Origin: Branchiostoma floridae
Taxonomy: Eukaryota > Chordata > Leptocardii > Amphioxiformes > Branchiostomatidae
Direction of reading: 5' to 3'
Length of the DNA: 64,000 bases
Assembly: GCF_000003815.2 (NCBI RefSeq)
Contig: NC_049995.1
Span: forward strand, 15,441,922 to 15,505,921
Shown here: positions 42,718-55,600 of the stretch, piece by piece
Layout of the letters: every line of letters begins with the position of its first letter
Position numbering within the stretch: position 1 is the first letter of the stretch
Notes under the pieces: generated by a model
Seen by the model: the letters and a program-made list of their open reading frames with translations, nothing else
The model's database searches: none
Told to the model about the DNA's origin: nothing
Made by a program: the position numbers and the translations under genes

Positions 42718-42870
42718 GAGTGTGTGTGTGTGCGTGAGTGTGTGTGTGTGTGTGTGTTAGTTTGTGTGTGTGTGTATGTGTGTGTGTCTGCCAGTGTGTG
42801 TCAATGTCTGTGCATCAATGCCTGTGTGTGGGTGCCCATGCGTGCAAGTGTGTGTGTACATGTATCATTT
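42718..42870. repeat. TG microsatellite upstream of copy A
   Basis: Interrupted (TG)n about 235 bases upstream of the start codon on the gene strand, where it reads (CA)n. Confidence 0.85.
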
Positions 42871-42944
42871 TCTTTTTGTGCTGCCAAGAATGCATCTATT
42901 TTAAAAAATAAAAAATAAACGTTGTAATAACATGACGATGCTTA

Positions 42945-43270
42945 AAGAGCATCTCAATATTCATATATACATGTAAATAAACAAGCCTCATGGTTCTGGT
43001 CAACGACTTATACTTTTACAGTACCTCTATTTTAGTGAAACTTGAAACGGGACTATTTCGCGCATGGCTACTCCTTTTTTCACCTAAGTGACACAACTAT
43101 GATGATATCCACCTTGTGGCAGTCCTTGGTACTGCAAGTCCATCTCAATATTCATGTACATTGTATGAAAAAAAATGCATCTGGGTGCTGGTCAATGACT
43201 TACAGTACCTCTATTTTCAGTGAAACTTCAAACGAGACTATTGCGCGCATGGCTACTCCTTTTGTCACCT
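42945..43270 (-). repeat. 185-base tandem duplication in the 5' flank of copy A
   Basis: Blocks ATCTCAATATTCAT (42950, 43143), CAGTACCTCTATTTT (43019, 43203) and GCGCATGGCTACTCCTTTT (43058, 43244) recur in the same order. Position 460-780 bases upstream of the start codon makes a promoter or 5' UTR role possible; no TATA box was assigned. Confidence 0.65.
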
Positions 43271-43470
43271 GACACATTTATGATGAATGTCCCGTTGCTA
43301 TGGCTACCATGTGTCGTCCACATTAGCTTCAGTTGACGAGGCGGCATCAGACAAATTGCCTTTCCGTGAAGTAGAAACTCCACAAAGTCGAAACCGTTGC
43401 AACACGTAAACTCCGGTGCAGTCTTCGGAACGGGGTTGTTTTTTTTTTTTGGGGGGGGGGGGGGGGGGGG

Positions 43471-43570
43471 NNNNNNNNNNNNNNNNNNNNNNNNNNNNNN
43501 NNNNNNNNNNNNNNNNNNNNNNNNNNNNNNNNNNNNNNNNNNNNNNNNNNNNNNNNNNNNNNNNNNNNNN
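43471..43570. other. Assembly gap (100 N)
   Basis: The gap follows a run of T and then about 20 G, a likely cause of failed sequencing. Confidence 0.95.
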
Positions 43571-43624
43571 CTCAATCGACCTAGGAAGGCGTATATGTAA
43601 CCTGGACACTAAACAAAAAATAAT

Positions 43625-43745
43625 ATCAAAGAAAGATTTATTTGCAAGTTCCTGCCCAAGGGCTAATTGCAACATGGAATATACAGAGTATTTTATATAG
43701 TAAACATACAGAAAATAAAAGACTTTACATGATAACAATGGTGAC
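43625..43745. repeat. GCCCAAGGGCTAATTGCAAC family copy
   Basis: TTTATTTGCAAGTTCCTGCC followed by CAAGGGCTAATTGCAACATG matches 6195-6230 and, more loosely, 63787-63830. The TTTATT start suggests the poly-A side of a retroelement on the minus strand. Confidence 0.45.
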
Positions 43746-43950
43746 AAGTAGTGACAAGTAGAGACAAGTGGCTATTCTGGTAATTACATGTACTGCTGAG
43801 AGCTTATTATAATATTAAATGTGCTGTAATATTAATATCGAATGTGCTGTTAACATGATATACATCCCTGGACATGCGAGCATTTAGCAAAACGAAGTGG
43901 CAGACCATTTGGCTGGAAACGCCCTTGGCTTTCGGTAATATCACCCTTAA

Positions 43951-44285
43951 GCTAAGGGGACAACCCGCCGTACGTGCAATTTGTCCGTTTTATTTTTGGG
44001 GGGAGGCCCCGTCCGCCATGTATTTCTGAACACGTTCAGGCTGTACGGGGCAGGCGCGTCGCCCGTACTGGCATGTACGGGGGCGAATCTGCAGCGCGAT
44101 GGCACACAAAGTTTTGCCTGCACGTAAAGTTCTACGGCGTGTCTGCGTGCTCCATGATCCGTCGAGTTCGATCCCCACGAGTTCGTACGGAGGCGGTACT
44201 TACCACTTACGGATCCCACAAGATTGCCCACGTTTTGGCACGTACACAGCACGTATGTGCACGTGCGGCGGGTTGTGCCCTTAGC
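43951..44285. mobile_element. MITE between the two polycystin genes
   Basis: Inverted ends GCTAAGGGGACAACCCGCCG and CGGCGGGTTGTGCCCTTAGC, each continuing with ACGTGC. GC-rich, about 335 bases, no transposase. From 44286 to 45084 no gene is seen. Confidence 0.7.
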
Positions 44286-45084
44286 TTTACCGAGGCTGAC
44301 ATCATCAACATCATTGAGACGAACTCACAGCCTACAAAAAAGGACTCGCCCAAATACATGGTCTATGGAGAGATTCATACGTCTTCAATTTACTTCCGAT
44401 TAATTTTAATCAAATGACCATTGATAAAATACATATCACTATCTTACAACATTACCTACGAAATTTAATACAATATACATAATGTACAAAATGTCACAAT
44501 ACAACCAAACATCGGCAATCGTTAGAGTTCGATCATTTAGGCCCTAAACAGATCAGCCTCAGTTCTACAATAGTGACAGTATGCTGTCAAAGACAAATGA
44601 AAGAAAACAATTTACACTCTTATATAAGACAGATAAATGAAGACAATTTGCGCAATTTCCAGATGAAAGTTACTCATTGACAAGCAATGGAAATATTTTG
44701 GAATCGGTAAGACGTTTCAGGTAGCATTCACTACTTTTACAGTGAAACTGAGCAGATCACATATGATCATATCCAGTTGCTTGTCAGTGACTTACTATTG
44801 CTTGATGTATCTTATTATCTGAATATCTAACCTTCATCGATGTATCAAAGCAGTTTATGCCACGTGTTTTGTGACCTGTCCATGGTCACAAAATCCAAAA
44901 TCGTATGAGTAAGCAAAGACCTGATAGGTCGACTCTGTCCAACTCAATGATCAACTTCTAGCCAATATTTTCAGTTACCGTTAAGCATCATTCACTGAAA
45001 GTTATCTCCAAACAAGGTCAAAGGCCAACCGAATTAACGCTTACTTTAACCTAAATGGTAACTGCTAAGATATTGACATGAGAG

Positions 45085-46628
45085 TTACTTAAACAGATCA
45101 CTTATGCCACGATTTATCTTCGGAATCATATCGGTCGAAAAACTTCTTTCCCTCCTGGGTTTGTTACTATTGAGGGAAGTCCCTTTGATCTTTTCAGCGG
45201 TTTCTGCTGCCGTTTCCTTGAGGAAGGAAGTAAAGCCGATGTCGTAGGGGTTTGTCGTCCAGTCCCCATTCTCGTACACTTCAAAAAGAATCACCATGAA
45301 GATAGTCAACAAGAAGAACTGCATAATAACCTGGTAGGAGAAGAAGATCAGCGGGCCAAGTATTCTATGGCCCGAGGACAGAGCGTCGAAGTCAAAACTA
45401 CCCAACATCATCAGAAGAAGGCTTTGAAGACTGGAACTTAGGTTCTTATACTCATTGCTATTTGAGCCGTGTGTCAAAGCCATCATTATAATAAAAGCTA
45501 ACAGAATGACAGCCACAGACAACATGAAAGACATGAGGGGTTTGAGGGACTTCTTCATAGTCATAGACAAGGCGTACACATGAGAGTTGAAGCGCAGGAG
45601 GCGGATAAACTTTAACGTAGCGCAGCAGATAAGAAACCCTTGTAGATAGGTGGAGATTTGGAACCAGCTGACAGCGCTTTTGTACAGATGAAAGACGGAG
45701 TTTCCGTTCCTCCGTTGTTCTGCCACCTCGTCAATGATGTTCTGCGTGTAGAAGTAGACGACGAGGGTTGAGAAGCCGATGGTGATCACGAACAGCTCTA
45801 CCCAGCTCCAGAACTCACCGAGATACTCAAGTGGTCGTGACATCAGAGACTTTCCTGAAACGCAACGTACAAAAGAACAACATGGAGGAAAAGTTCGAAT
45901 CCTGCCGTGCCACAGATCTTGTGCCCGTAGGAAAGGCACTTTACACGACTCTTCTCACTTCACTCAGGTGAAAATGAGTACCTAGTTTTGACTAGGGACG
46001 TCCCTCGGGTAGGGCGTTAAATGGAGGTCCCGTATTTGTGGAGAGCCACACCCCACGTACGTTAAAGAACCCTCCATAGCTTTCGAAAAAGAGTATGTGT
46101 CAGTGTGCGATGACGCAAACCTTACAGTAGGTATATAGGCTACCGAAGTCTTCAAGTTGAAGTTGATAGCCTCAAAAGAAAGAAGAAAATAGCGTCCTGT
46201 CATTTGGTGACTGACAGTATTGCTGCTAAGCTGAAGACTGGTGTTTTGACTTAAGCATTGAGAAACAGAGATAACTAATAAGATGAAAATATTGCACCTA
46301 CCTTCACGAAAAACAAAGTAGAGTAGAAACAGCGCCAGCACCCCTCTCAGGATCAGAAGTAAGATGACGTCATGCTGTATAAGTCTCACGGTGACGATCT
46401 CCGAACTCTTGTAAGCTGCTCCGAGATTGGTGAACTCCACAACCAACGACACGACCGAAAACAGGTTCACGTGTGGATTGTACAGGATAAGCTCGATGAA
46501 AACTGCGCGGCTCTTGTCGTCCAACCAACGTTGCCGTTGTAGAAAGAACATGGACTCGTCGGTTGTTCCGAGCCAGGCGATGTACCCGCCACTGATGTAC
46601 GAGCCGTGCTGTCCGAAGTGAGGGACTC
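45085..46628 (-). CDS. Copy B exons 39-40: channel S2-S6 and pore
   Basis: Exon 40 (45854-45085) keeps [19 protein letters not shown], the pore [14 protein letters not shown], and S6 ([20 protein letters not shown]). Its tail ends RGISDLFK, a different last 20 residues from copy A. Exon 39 (46628-46302) ends the TOP domain and has S2. As in copy A, the filter reads LGS. Confidence 0.85.
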
Positions 46629-49600
46629 CTGCCATTCACAATAACAAAATCGTTTGTAAACAAATTTTATTCAACCACAGTTTCGGTCACCGTCTGTCAT
46701 CTTCCCCAGGGCCATTCTGACTGGTTAAGATTGTACTGCAGCGATAGGTACCTTTACCTTCTTTCTGTTCTTTGTATGTGGCACAATAAGTTTAACTTGA
46801 GTGCAGTGCCACATTGTCCCCGTCTGTCCCAAAGCAAATAGAAAAAAAGAAAGCAAGATTGTCATCATAGTGAACAGTATTTTTAAACCCAAAAAGATGC
46901 AATAATCCAGATCTTACCATCTGTGAGTGAAGCGTAAGTGTACCTCCACGGGCTCACGTTGTTCGCACAGTTGTGTAATTCACGAGATGTTTGAGAGCTG
47001 GTAGGACTGCAGACTGTGTCGTCTGTCCCGTTTGCTGTTGTGTTGTCGGGAATCCACTGTAAGGTGTAGTTCTGTGTATCGGCCACACTGAGTGTGTACG
47101 GCACGCTACAACGTGACGTCACGTTCAGCATTCGCTCGGGTGGCGCACAGTGTTGTCCTATGATTGTGCAGATTACACAAATTAAGATGCAAAAAAATGA
47201 GGAATAACTGAGAAGTGCATCTATGTTGGTAGAAGTAATTCTGACTAAAGTTGAAGTGTAATTTCCAACACAAGAAATTGTTGATTGATAAGTTCCTGTC
47301 GGATTCCTCCAGGGGGAAAACGAAAGAGAGGAAGACCAAAAAACACATGGAGGAGGACATTCAATGAGGACCTGAGGGGAGTCAACATCACATGGGGAAT
47401 GGCAGAGCAGACTGCGTCAGACAGAGGACGATGGAAACTACTTGCTGCCCAATGTGCCTCACTTCACAGGAGGACCTAAGTACTAAGTAAGTAAGTAAGT
47501 TCCTGTCTATGTCAAGGAATGGAAAATCCACTTCTTTGTGTGACGTCACGTTTTGACTTTCTGCAACTTATGTTCCACTGCTCACGGAGTCACGTGTGCC
47601 ATATACATAACGTGACGTCACAGACGTTACTTTAACTCGTGCAGCAGTAGCTTTAAAGTACCTTAGGCCATTTTGATTTGATTATATGGATGACACCCAT
47701 GCTCGCATCAATTTTATGCCATTTCCAAAAGGAAAAAAAAGGGAAAAATGCAATCATAAAGAAAACGACAGTTTCTACAGCTCACCTGGCTCTATTCGCA
47801 CCTGCCGCAGCTGTACAGGTCCCAGCGGGTAGGTGATCATGTCTCCAAGTAACCTGGCGTCCGGACTGACTCTGCCGTTGTACCAGCTTCTCACGTGAAG
47901 GGCGGGCATCAACCCGGTTGTTATCCAGGTCCAGAACGATGGGATGTCAGCGATCTTCAAAACATATGAATCAGGGTATCAAATCATAGAAAGACTGAAT
48001 GACTGCAAGAAGACATCCATTGCACATATTTGTCATACTGGGCTTCATGTATGCGCAGGTCACAACAAAATATACTGAAAGTTATGATGGAAAATACATT
48101 ATCTAACATTACATTATTTACTACGCATAGGAACTGTTGCTGAATATACACATCTGTGAAAAACGGCCGCCAACAAATTCAGAAGGAAAACTTAGTAATC
48201 TAGGAACTCACAGTCTCAAAAACCCAAGTCTTCAGTGAGTTTTAGAGCGTGAGTGAGTAAAAGATGAGTGACTGATCATGAGTATCTGTGAGTTGGTGAG
48301 GGTGAGTTAATAGGTGAAAAAAATTGAGTTTGTGTGATTGAATGACTTAATGGGTGTGATTGATCGAATGTGATTAAATAAGCGTGTGAGAGTGAGTGAG
48401 AGTGATTGCTTGAATGGATGAATGAATGAATGAATGAATGCATATGGGAGAGTGTGTTAGTTCCAACCTCAAAGAACCCAACATCGCCAGTCTCCAGTAT
48501 CTGCCTCTCCACATTTTGTGTCATGTAGAACGCCATGGGGCTCCGTTCCCCGTATGAGGTTGCCATGACAACAGTGATGAAGAGCGCAAACACCAGAACC
48601 TCCAGTACGGCGGCGCGCCTCTTGCGTTTCTCTGCACTCTTCTGACGCTGTTCAGCAAGAGTGGCTTCGTCCGGCGGTGAGTCAAAGCAAGTAACAGAAT
48701 CCTGCCGTACGGAAACCAAGTCAAAATCATCAGTTAGGCAACAAAAATCTTTATTTTCCACCAATATCTTACTTTAGCGCGCCTCTTGCGTTTCTCTGCG
48801 CTCTTCTGTCGCTGCTCAGCAAGAGTGGATTCGTCTGGAGGTGAGTTGAAACTACCAATTTCGGAACCCTACATCACAGAAGTCATCCAGATTAATACAA
48901 CGCCAAACGTTTAAATTATGATAAATCATAAATGAAATAAATTAAAATATATGAGTAACCAATCATCTTTCCGTTCTCTCTCTCTCTTAAAAATTTATTA
49001 TATTCTTAAATGCCATATATTGTTTGACAATATGTGGTTCATCTTACATAACTTTGTTATTCTCGTGCTTGTCCGAATTTGTTTCAATGTGCTGCCCTTT
49101 ATTTTGTAGACACATAAGGTAACAGCAGATTTAAATTTTATGGATGACATCAGGGCGCTACAGTCATCGTCTTTACCAAACCCTAAATATCGGCAACAAC
49201 ATGGTTTATATAAAATATCTACATGCACCAAATTATGCTGTAACAGAACATAGGTAACTGAAATGCACCTGTATCGTCTGTACACCCAAATATTCTGGTC
49301 TATCCTTCCAGAGGTACCGTTTCCACCCTGACGCTGTCTGCCATCGCATCATGGTAGACTGGCAAAACAAAAAAGATTATGCTAAGAAAGTATTCCACTA
49401 TAGAGAGGGAGAGAAAAAGCCAAAATAAAGGCACAATGTTATAATGATAGATTAAGACCACAATACAGTGCACGTTCACAGTTCAGAGTACGCATGTGCA
49501 GCAACAAGAATTGTGGGTAATATGTCAAAGGTGTTTCTCCACTTATCCTTAAACTCCCATTATAACTATGTTGAAAGGAACATTCAAATAAAAGTCATCC

Positions 49601-52600
49601 TCATTATAACAAGATGTAAATTGTCTTCTTTTACGTAAGACAAAAATATCCGCACCTTCTCATTGGCGTCCGGTGTGCCGGACTGAAGAAACTCTTCACC
49701 AGGCTCCAGAGGTTCGGCGGGAGGGGCGTCATCTTCAACAGGTGTCTGGTTATGTTGGAAAACATGGTTAATTAATCAGTCGATTAGGCATCCAGGTAAA
49801 CTATGTTCAAAGACAATTTAATCTGTACAACTGGATAAGAGATTACTTTGTCTATGCGATCCTTACGAGTTAGTGACAAGTTAGGGCGCGGTCACATAGG
49901 TCGTACAATCGTCGTACAATTTTAATACCATTGGATTTTCAAGCAGGCCGTGACAAAACCAAACGCCCACTTGGACCCAAAACAGCATTTTGTGTACAAA
50001 AAAACAGTTGAACTTTGCAGGAGACGCAAAAATTTGTCCTCCAAAATGTCCGAAGTGATGGATGTCACTCGAAATGTCCGGAAGAAATCTTTGAAACTTA
50101 ACCAGTTTTATTATCTCCAGATTTGACTTATACAGTTCCTAAGACGGGTAGCAGAAGTGAACATAGGAGCGAACTACTACCCGGATGGTACCCAGGCTAG
50201 ATACCTTTGAAATCAAAGCGAAAATGACGGCCACGATGAGCAGCTTGAAGGGCTGCATCAGGAACAGGTCGGTCACGAATGACGTCAGAAAGGTCACGAG
50301 CCACGCCTCTGCCTTAGCCCGGCCGAAACTCAGGGTGTACAGCACGGTGAAAAACGCCGCCACGAAACTCGCCGACCACACGAGCAACCAGCCTGCAGGG
50401 GAAGAATTATTGGACTTGTAAACATGGTAAACACATGTTGCAGTTGCTCAAGCAACTGGATATGATTTTGGAAACGGTCAAACATTTCAAGTAGCATTCA
50501 CTACCTTTCGTCAGTAAAGAGCAGCCGGCCTGCATAGAAAATTATTGTTAAGCTGAGTCCTAATCCCTCCTTAATTATAGCACATGTAAACATGCCAAAT
50601 AGCGGCTACTCAAGGGACTGTATATGAGTTTGAAAACGGTCAGACACTTAAGGTTGCAGCGCTCACTATCTTTCATCTATGAGTAATAAACTCATTGACA
50701 AGCAGCTAGATATGATTTTGGAAACGATCAGAGGTTTCAGATAGCACTCACTACCTTTCGTAAACAGTTCAAGCAACTGGATATGATTTTGAGAACGGTC
50801 AGATGTTTCTGAAAGCATATGATTTTGGAAACAGTCAGATAGCAAACTTTCGTCAGTGAAACGAGCTTTCATCAATTAACCACTCTATGGAAGCAAAAAG
50901 AGGAGTACAATCCGGAGATACCTATATAGGCAGTCCACCAGGGCAGCGATGATTTTGCCTTTCCACTACCTTCCGTCCCTTCCTTCTGTGTCTTCTTGTC
51001 CGTATTCTTGTCGCCCCGCGGACCAGAGTTACGGAACAGGAAGGCGATGAGCACATTTACAGGTAGGATGATGGCTGCGCTCTGTACGCCGATCATGATC
51101 TGAAAACACATCAGTGTATGTTTCGACAAATAGCAATCACTACAAGCAACTGGATATGATTTTGGAAACAGGTTTCAGGTAGAATGCACTATTTTTCGTC
51201 AGTGGCACTGGTAGTGGATTCTAAATGAAACGTCTAGCCGTTTCCAAATGATATATATCAAAAACGTGCGCGAGCTTACCCTAATTCAACAGGGTATCCC
51301 ATTCTGCTGAGCATTCGAAGTAAAGAGGCTCATTCATAGCGGCAGAAGACTTGTTACTGAGTATCGCTAAGCCATAAAAATCAGTTTCGTATTTTATCCT
51401 TTCTTCATACCTGCGGCAGTGAAATAGGCGGTTCTATCTCGACCCCAGCGAATCTGATTGGCTCTGGCGGCTCGAAGTCGTCCCCGCGGCCGAAGAACAT
51501 GATGTTGGTGAGCATGGTGCTGTAGAGCAGCGTCAGGCAGCAGGACAGGCGCTGGACACGGGTGAACGGGCTCCGGGCAGGGCGGCCAACCACAGAGAAC
51601 CACATGTGGCCGTCGTTCATGTCCCTGGTGAAAACAGAAATCTCATTAATTAATATCATCCATTCATTGTGTCATTCATTCATCTACTCGTCTATCCATT
51701 CATTCATTCATTCGTTCATTTATTCATTCATTCAACCACCGAGAACCACATGTGGCCGTCGTTCATGTCCCTGGACGAAGAACAGATATTTCATTAATTA
51801 ATATCATCCATTCATTGTGTCATTCATTCATCTACTCGTCTATCCATTCATTCATTCATTCATTCGTTCATTTATTCATTCATTCAACCACCGAGAACCA
51901 CATGTGGCCGTCCTTCATGTCCCTGGTCGAAAAACAGATATTTCATTCATTCATTCATTCATTCATTCATTCATTCATTCATTCATTCATTCATTCATTC
52001 ATTCATTCATTCATTCATTCACTCACTCATTCATCATCTATTCACTCATTCATTCATTCATTCATGCATGCATTCGTCTACTCATTCATCTACTCGTTCA
52101 TTCATTCATTTACTTAATTTATTCATCAAATAGAAACAGAAGTTTTACTCTATGATGTCTTGTTACATAAGGTTCTGTTCAAGGACACTCTAGATAAAAC
52201 GAAGAATCGTAACATTTAGGGGAAGATGAGACGATACTAATTATTGATAATTAGAAAGAATGCAAGCTAGTTGCTTTTTCCAGGCGTCCAGAGTACATTT
52301 CTTCTAGCCGATAGAACAAACAGAAGAGAGATGTCCATGGTGTCAGGCATCAGCAGATGATAATGCAGATAACTGATTGATTGATTGATGGATGGATGGA
52401 TGGATGGATGGATGGATGGATTGATTGATTGAAGTCAATTTGCTACCTTGCACTTTTCGCCAGGAACAAGTTGCGGAACTTCTTCAGGTCCTCAGGTACA
52501 GCTCTGGGAATGATGCGGTGGACCTTCCCGTCATCTTCCTCAACAGAAAGCCATCTAGATTGAAACAGATTTCTCTAAGATTACACAGTTTTGTTTCATT

Positions 52601-55600
52601 TCTTTACCATGCGGAGTTGCCTATTGCGTGTTACATAGAAATATTACATGTCCATTTTTACACATGGGTGAAGTGAGGAAAGTCATGTAAACTTTTCCAA
52701 GAGCAACGTCAGGGGCATGGTGAGGATCGAACTCGAGACCTCTAGGTTTCGAGCCTAACACTGCCAGTTATGCCACACACGACGACGACTCTTGAGTTTC
52801 GAAGGGATAAATGAATGAGGTGAATTTATTGTCCCTGTGTGCTAAGGACTCACCTGTTACACAGAAAATACGTTGTGTCTTTTCCTGCCCTGTTCGTTAC
52901 CACAACCTGGCTCAAAAACCTGCGAACGAAACAAACAAAATGTGCATGTTAATTTCTTATATCACTGACATACATGTATGTGTGAGGACTGAGATTGCTT
53001 TCCTACATGCAAAAGTGGCGATCGTGATTGTATCGGTTAAGAGATCCCTATTGGAGATTCTCTTCACAGAGACCCTGGTCTCTGTACGCTATCTTACACC
53101 ATTATGAAAAATCGACTTACCATCCCGGACTGTATCCTTTATTATTGTGCCAGACGCGCAGATGGGAGAGCTCTCCCAGCGGTTCTTCTGTAGACAGGAG
53201 AAATGAGTCCACACTTCCCTTCTCAAACAGAACCCGCTTTTCGTCCCGCAGTTTGAAGGGGAAGCTCTCGTTGTTAAGTCCACCAAGGACAATTGTTACC
53301 TAAGAAAACAAAATACACCATCAAGAAAGTTTAAGTCCTTTCCGCACCAGATGGTGCATATGGCAGTGCACATCGTTGTTGTAGCCCTGGGACACACAAC
53401 TTTTGTGCATTAGCACTGCAACAGGGGGCTGGTCCTCTGGTGGTCGTGTGTGTGTTACAGCACGACTTTTCTTTCCCAAATGCCGAATCTTAAGCAAAGA
53501 AAGCAGCATGTACCATTTAGAAAGTCTTTGGTATGACTCGGCCGGGGATCGAACTCACAATCTGAATGCATGGTAAACACTACCCACTTAGCCAGTGCAC
53601 CGCTTTGGGTCAGTATATGAAAGAACAACAAGCAGAGGCAAACCCTTCTTTCTCTAATTCTTGAGAGTCTATGTGCCGACAGATGAAGATATGCCATAAC
53701 TACCTCAGCAGTTGTCCCAGCATTCCCCCGGAAGCCGGTGTACACTGTGATGACGTACTGACATTCCTTCCGCGGGTTCAGAGTATGACCCGGAAGTATT
53801 CCCACTCCAGCCTGTTCCAAACAAAAGACAGCAACGGTTACAATCTAAGAGCTGGTAGACCATACACAAAGTACGTCGAACAACTATGCAAAGCTTCACG
53901 CTGTAGTCTTGAAGCAGCAACGAAGACAGGGCGGGAAGGAGAAAGACATATGATCAGAGACACCAACTCGGCCAGATGACGATCTGATGATGAGAAAATT
54001 GCATTTGCGTATTGCCTCAATATTTCTAAGGACAAAATGTACATGTTGCGTACTAGATTATTGTCTCGCAAGAACTTGAAGGTACTTACAGAAAACATCA
54101 AGAGCCATAGCTAACACTAAATTGCATTTTGGTGACATCCTCAGAAGTCCCAAGCCATGCCCAGAGCACACTTTTGACTCTATTACTCAAAATGGTACCT
54201 TTTGTAAGTCTCTTCTGTCAGCCTTTCTGGCGAAGAGTATTCCAAACAGGTACAACCCGAACACGGCCAGAACCAGCACCATTCCCGAAGGGTTCTCCAG
54301 GACGTTTGCAGACAGCGCCTGCGCGATGTTGAGCGGGTTCGGCGGAACAAAGCCGGCAAACTTGGTCAGGTGATCACACCGGCAGTGGATATGCGTCATG
54401 TTGGTCAGCGGGCCGACCTGTAGGAAAAGGGCAGCAACAATAAGCATGACGCCATGACGACGTAATAAAAATTTTGTCAGTGAAAAGGTTTAAGACAAGA
54501 CTGGGGCAGAAATGGGGACTGCAGCGAGATCAGTATAAGTATCGCCGCAGCTAGGACAGCCTCATTACCCGGAAGGAGGGTACCTACTGGCTGTGGTTCA
54601 AGGTAAAGATTCAAGGTAATGATGATAAGCTCTTTCACAATTCCAAGTGCGCATGTGCAGCGTCATGGGTTGTGGGTAATATCTCAAAGTAAAAGCAAAA
54701 ACAAAGCACGTCTTTACAATATGCAAATCGGGACAAAGGTTGAGACGAGAACAAGCCTCTCCAGCAACTGGATATGGTTTTTGGAAATGGTCAGCTGTTT
54801 CAGGCAGAATCCACTGTCTTTCGTCAGTGACACTAAAAAAATGTCGTTGGAGAGCAGGTTTCTATATCCTAACTATGAACTGACATGCATATGAGATCTA
54901 GTTGGACAATAGGTCCTTTTATCCTAACTATGTATTAATACGCCAAAAAGAGAGGAAGATAATTTTTTTGAGACAAGAACTGTTTACAAGTCAGGGGCCT
55001 TCACCTTTGACATACAGTGAAACCTGTGCGAGCAACCACCTGTCATCAGAGGACACATTGAAACAGTCCCGTCCATATTTACATAGTTAAGACCCCCTCC
55101 CAAGCAACCACCTGTCTTCCCCAACCAGCAACCTCTTTTTTACAGTCCCAAAGGGGCATTCAACCTGCCCTCACCAACCAAAATTGATTGACAGCAGCTA
55201 GCAGCCATTTTATATGCAGAATTATGTGGTCACAGTTACCCTGGACTTTGAGACTTCTAGACCCCGTTTCAAATATGCAAGTGAATATAAGTCAAGCATA
55301 TTAACAATGTGCACCGTGCAAAGTGATTATCAGTGAGAATTTTGACATACTGGTAGAAAAATTGTTTGGGCTGTTCAAGGAAACAGACAACTACAAAATA
55401 AACCATGTTTGATTGTTAGACAAACTCAGCTCTGATTGCAATTGTTAAACAATGGCTTCTTGAAGTTTGTTTACATAACAGCATGGAGTTAAAAAAAACT
55501 GTGTGCATCTCTTATAGATATGTTTCCTGGGAACTAACTGAAAGGTGCATATCTTGCAAACCGTATCATTTATTATTTTTCCGCCAGCCAACCAACTTGT

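Noticed and set aside
43228-43747. Open frames crossing the gap at 43471-43570
   Set aside because: They consist of poly-Pro/Gly from homopolymers plus N; no evidence of coding.
51752-52155. Open frames rich in FIHSFIHS
   Set aside because: Product of the (TTCA)n microsatellite.
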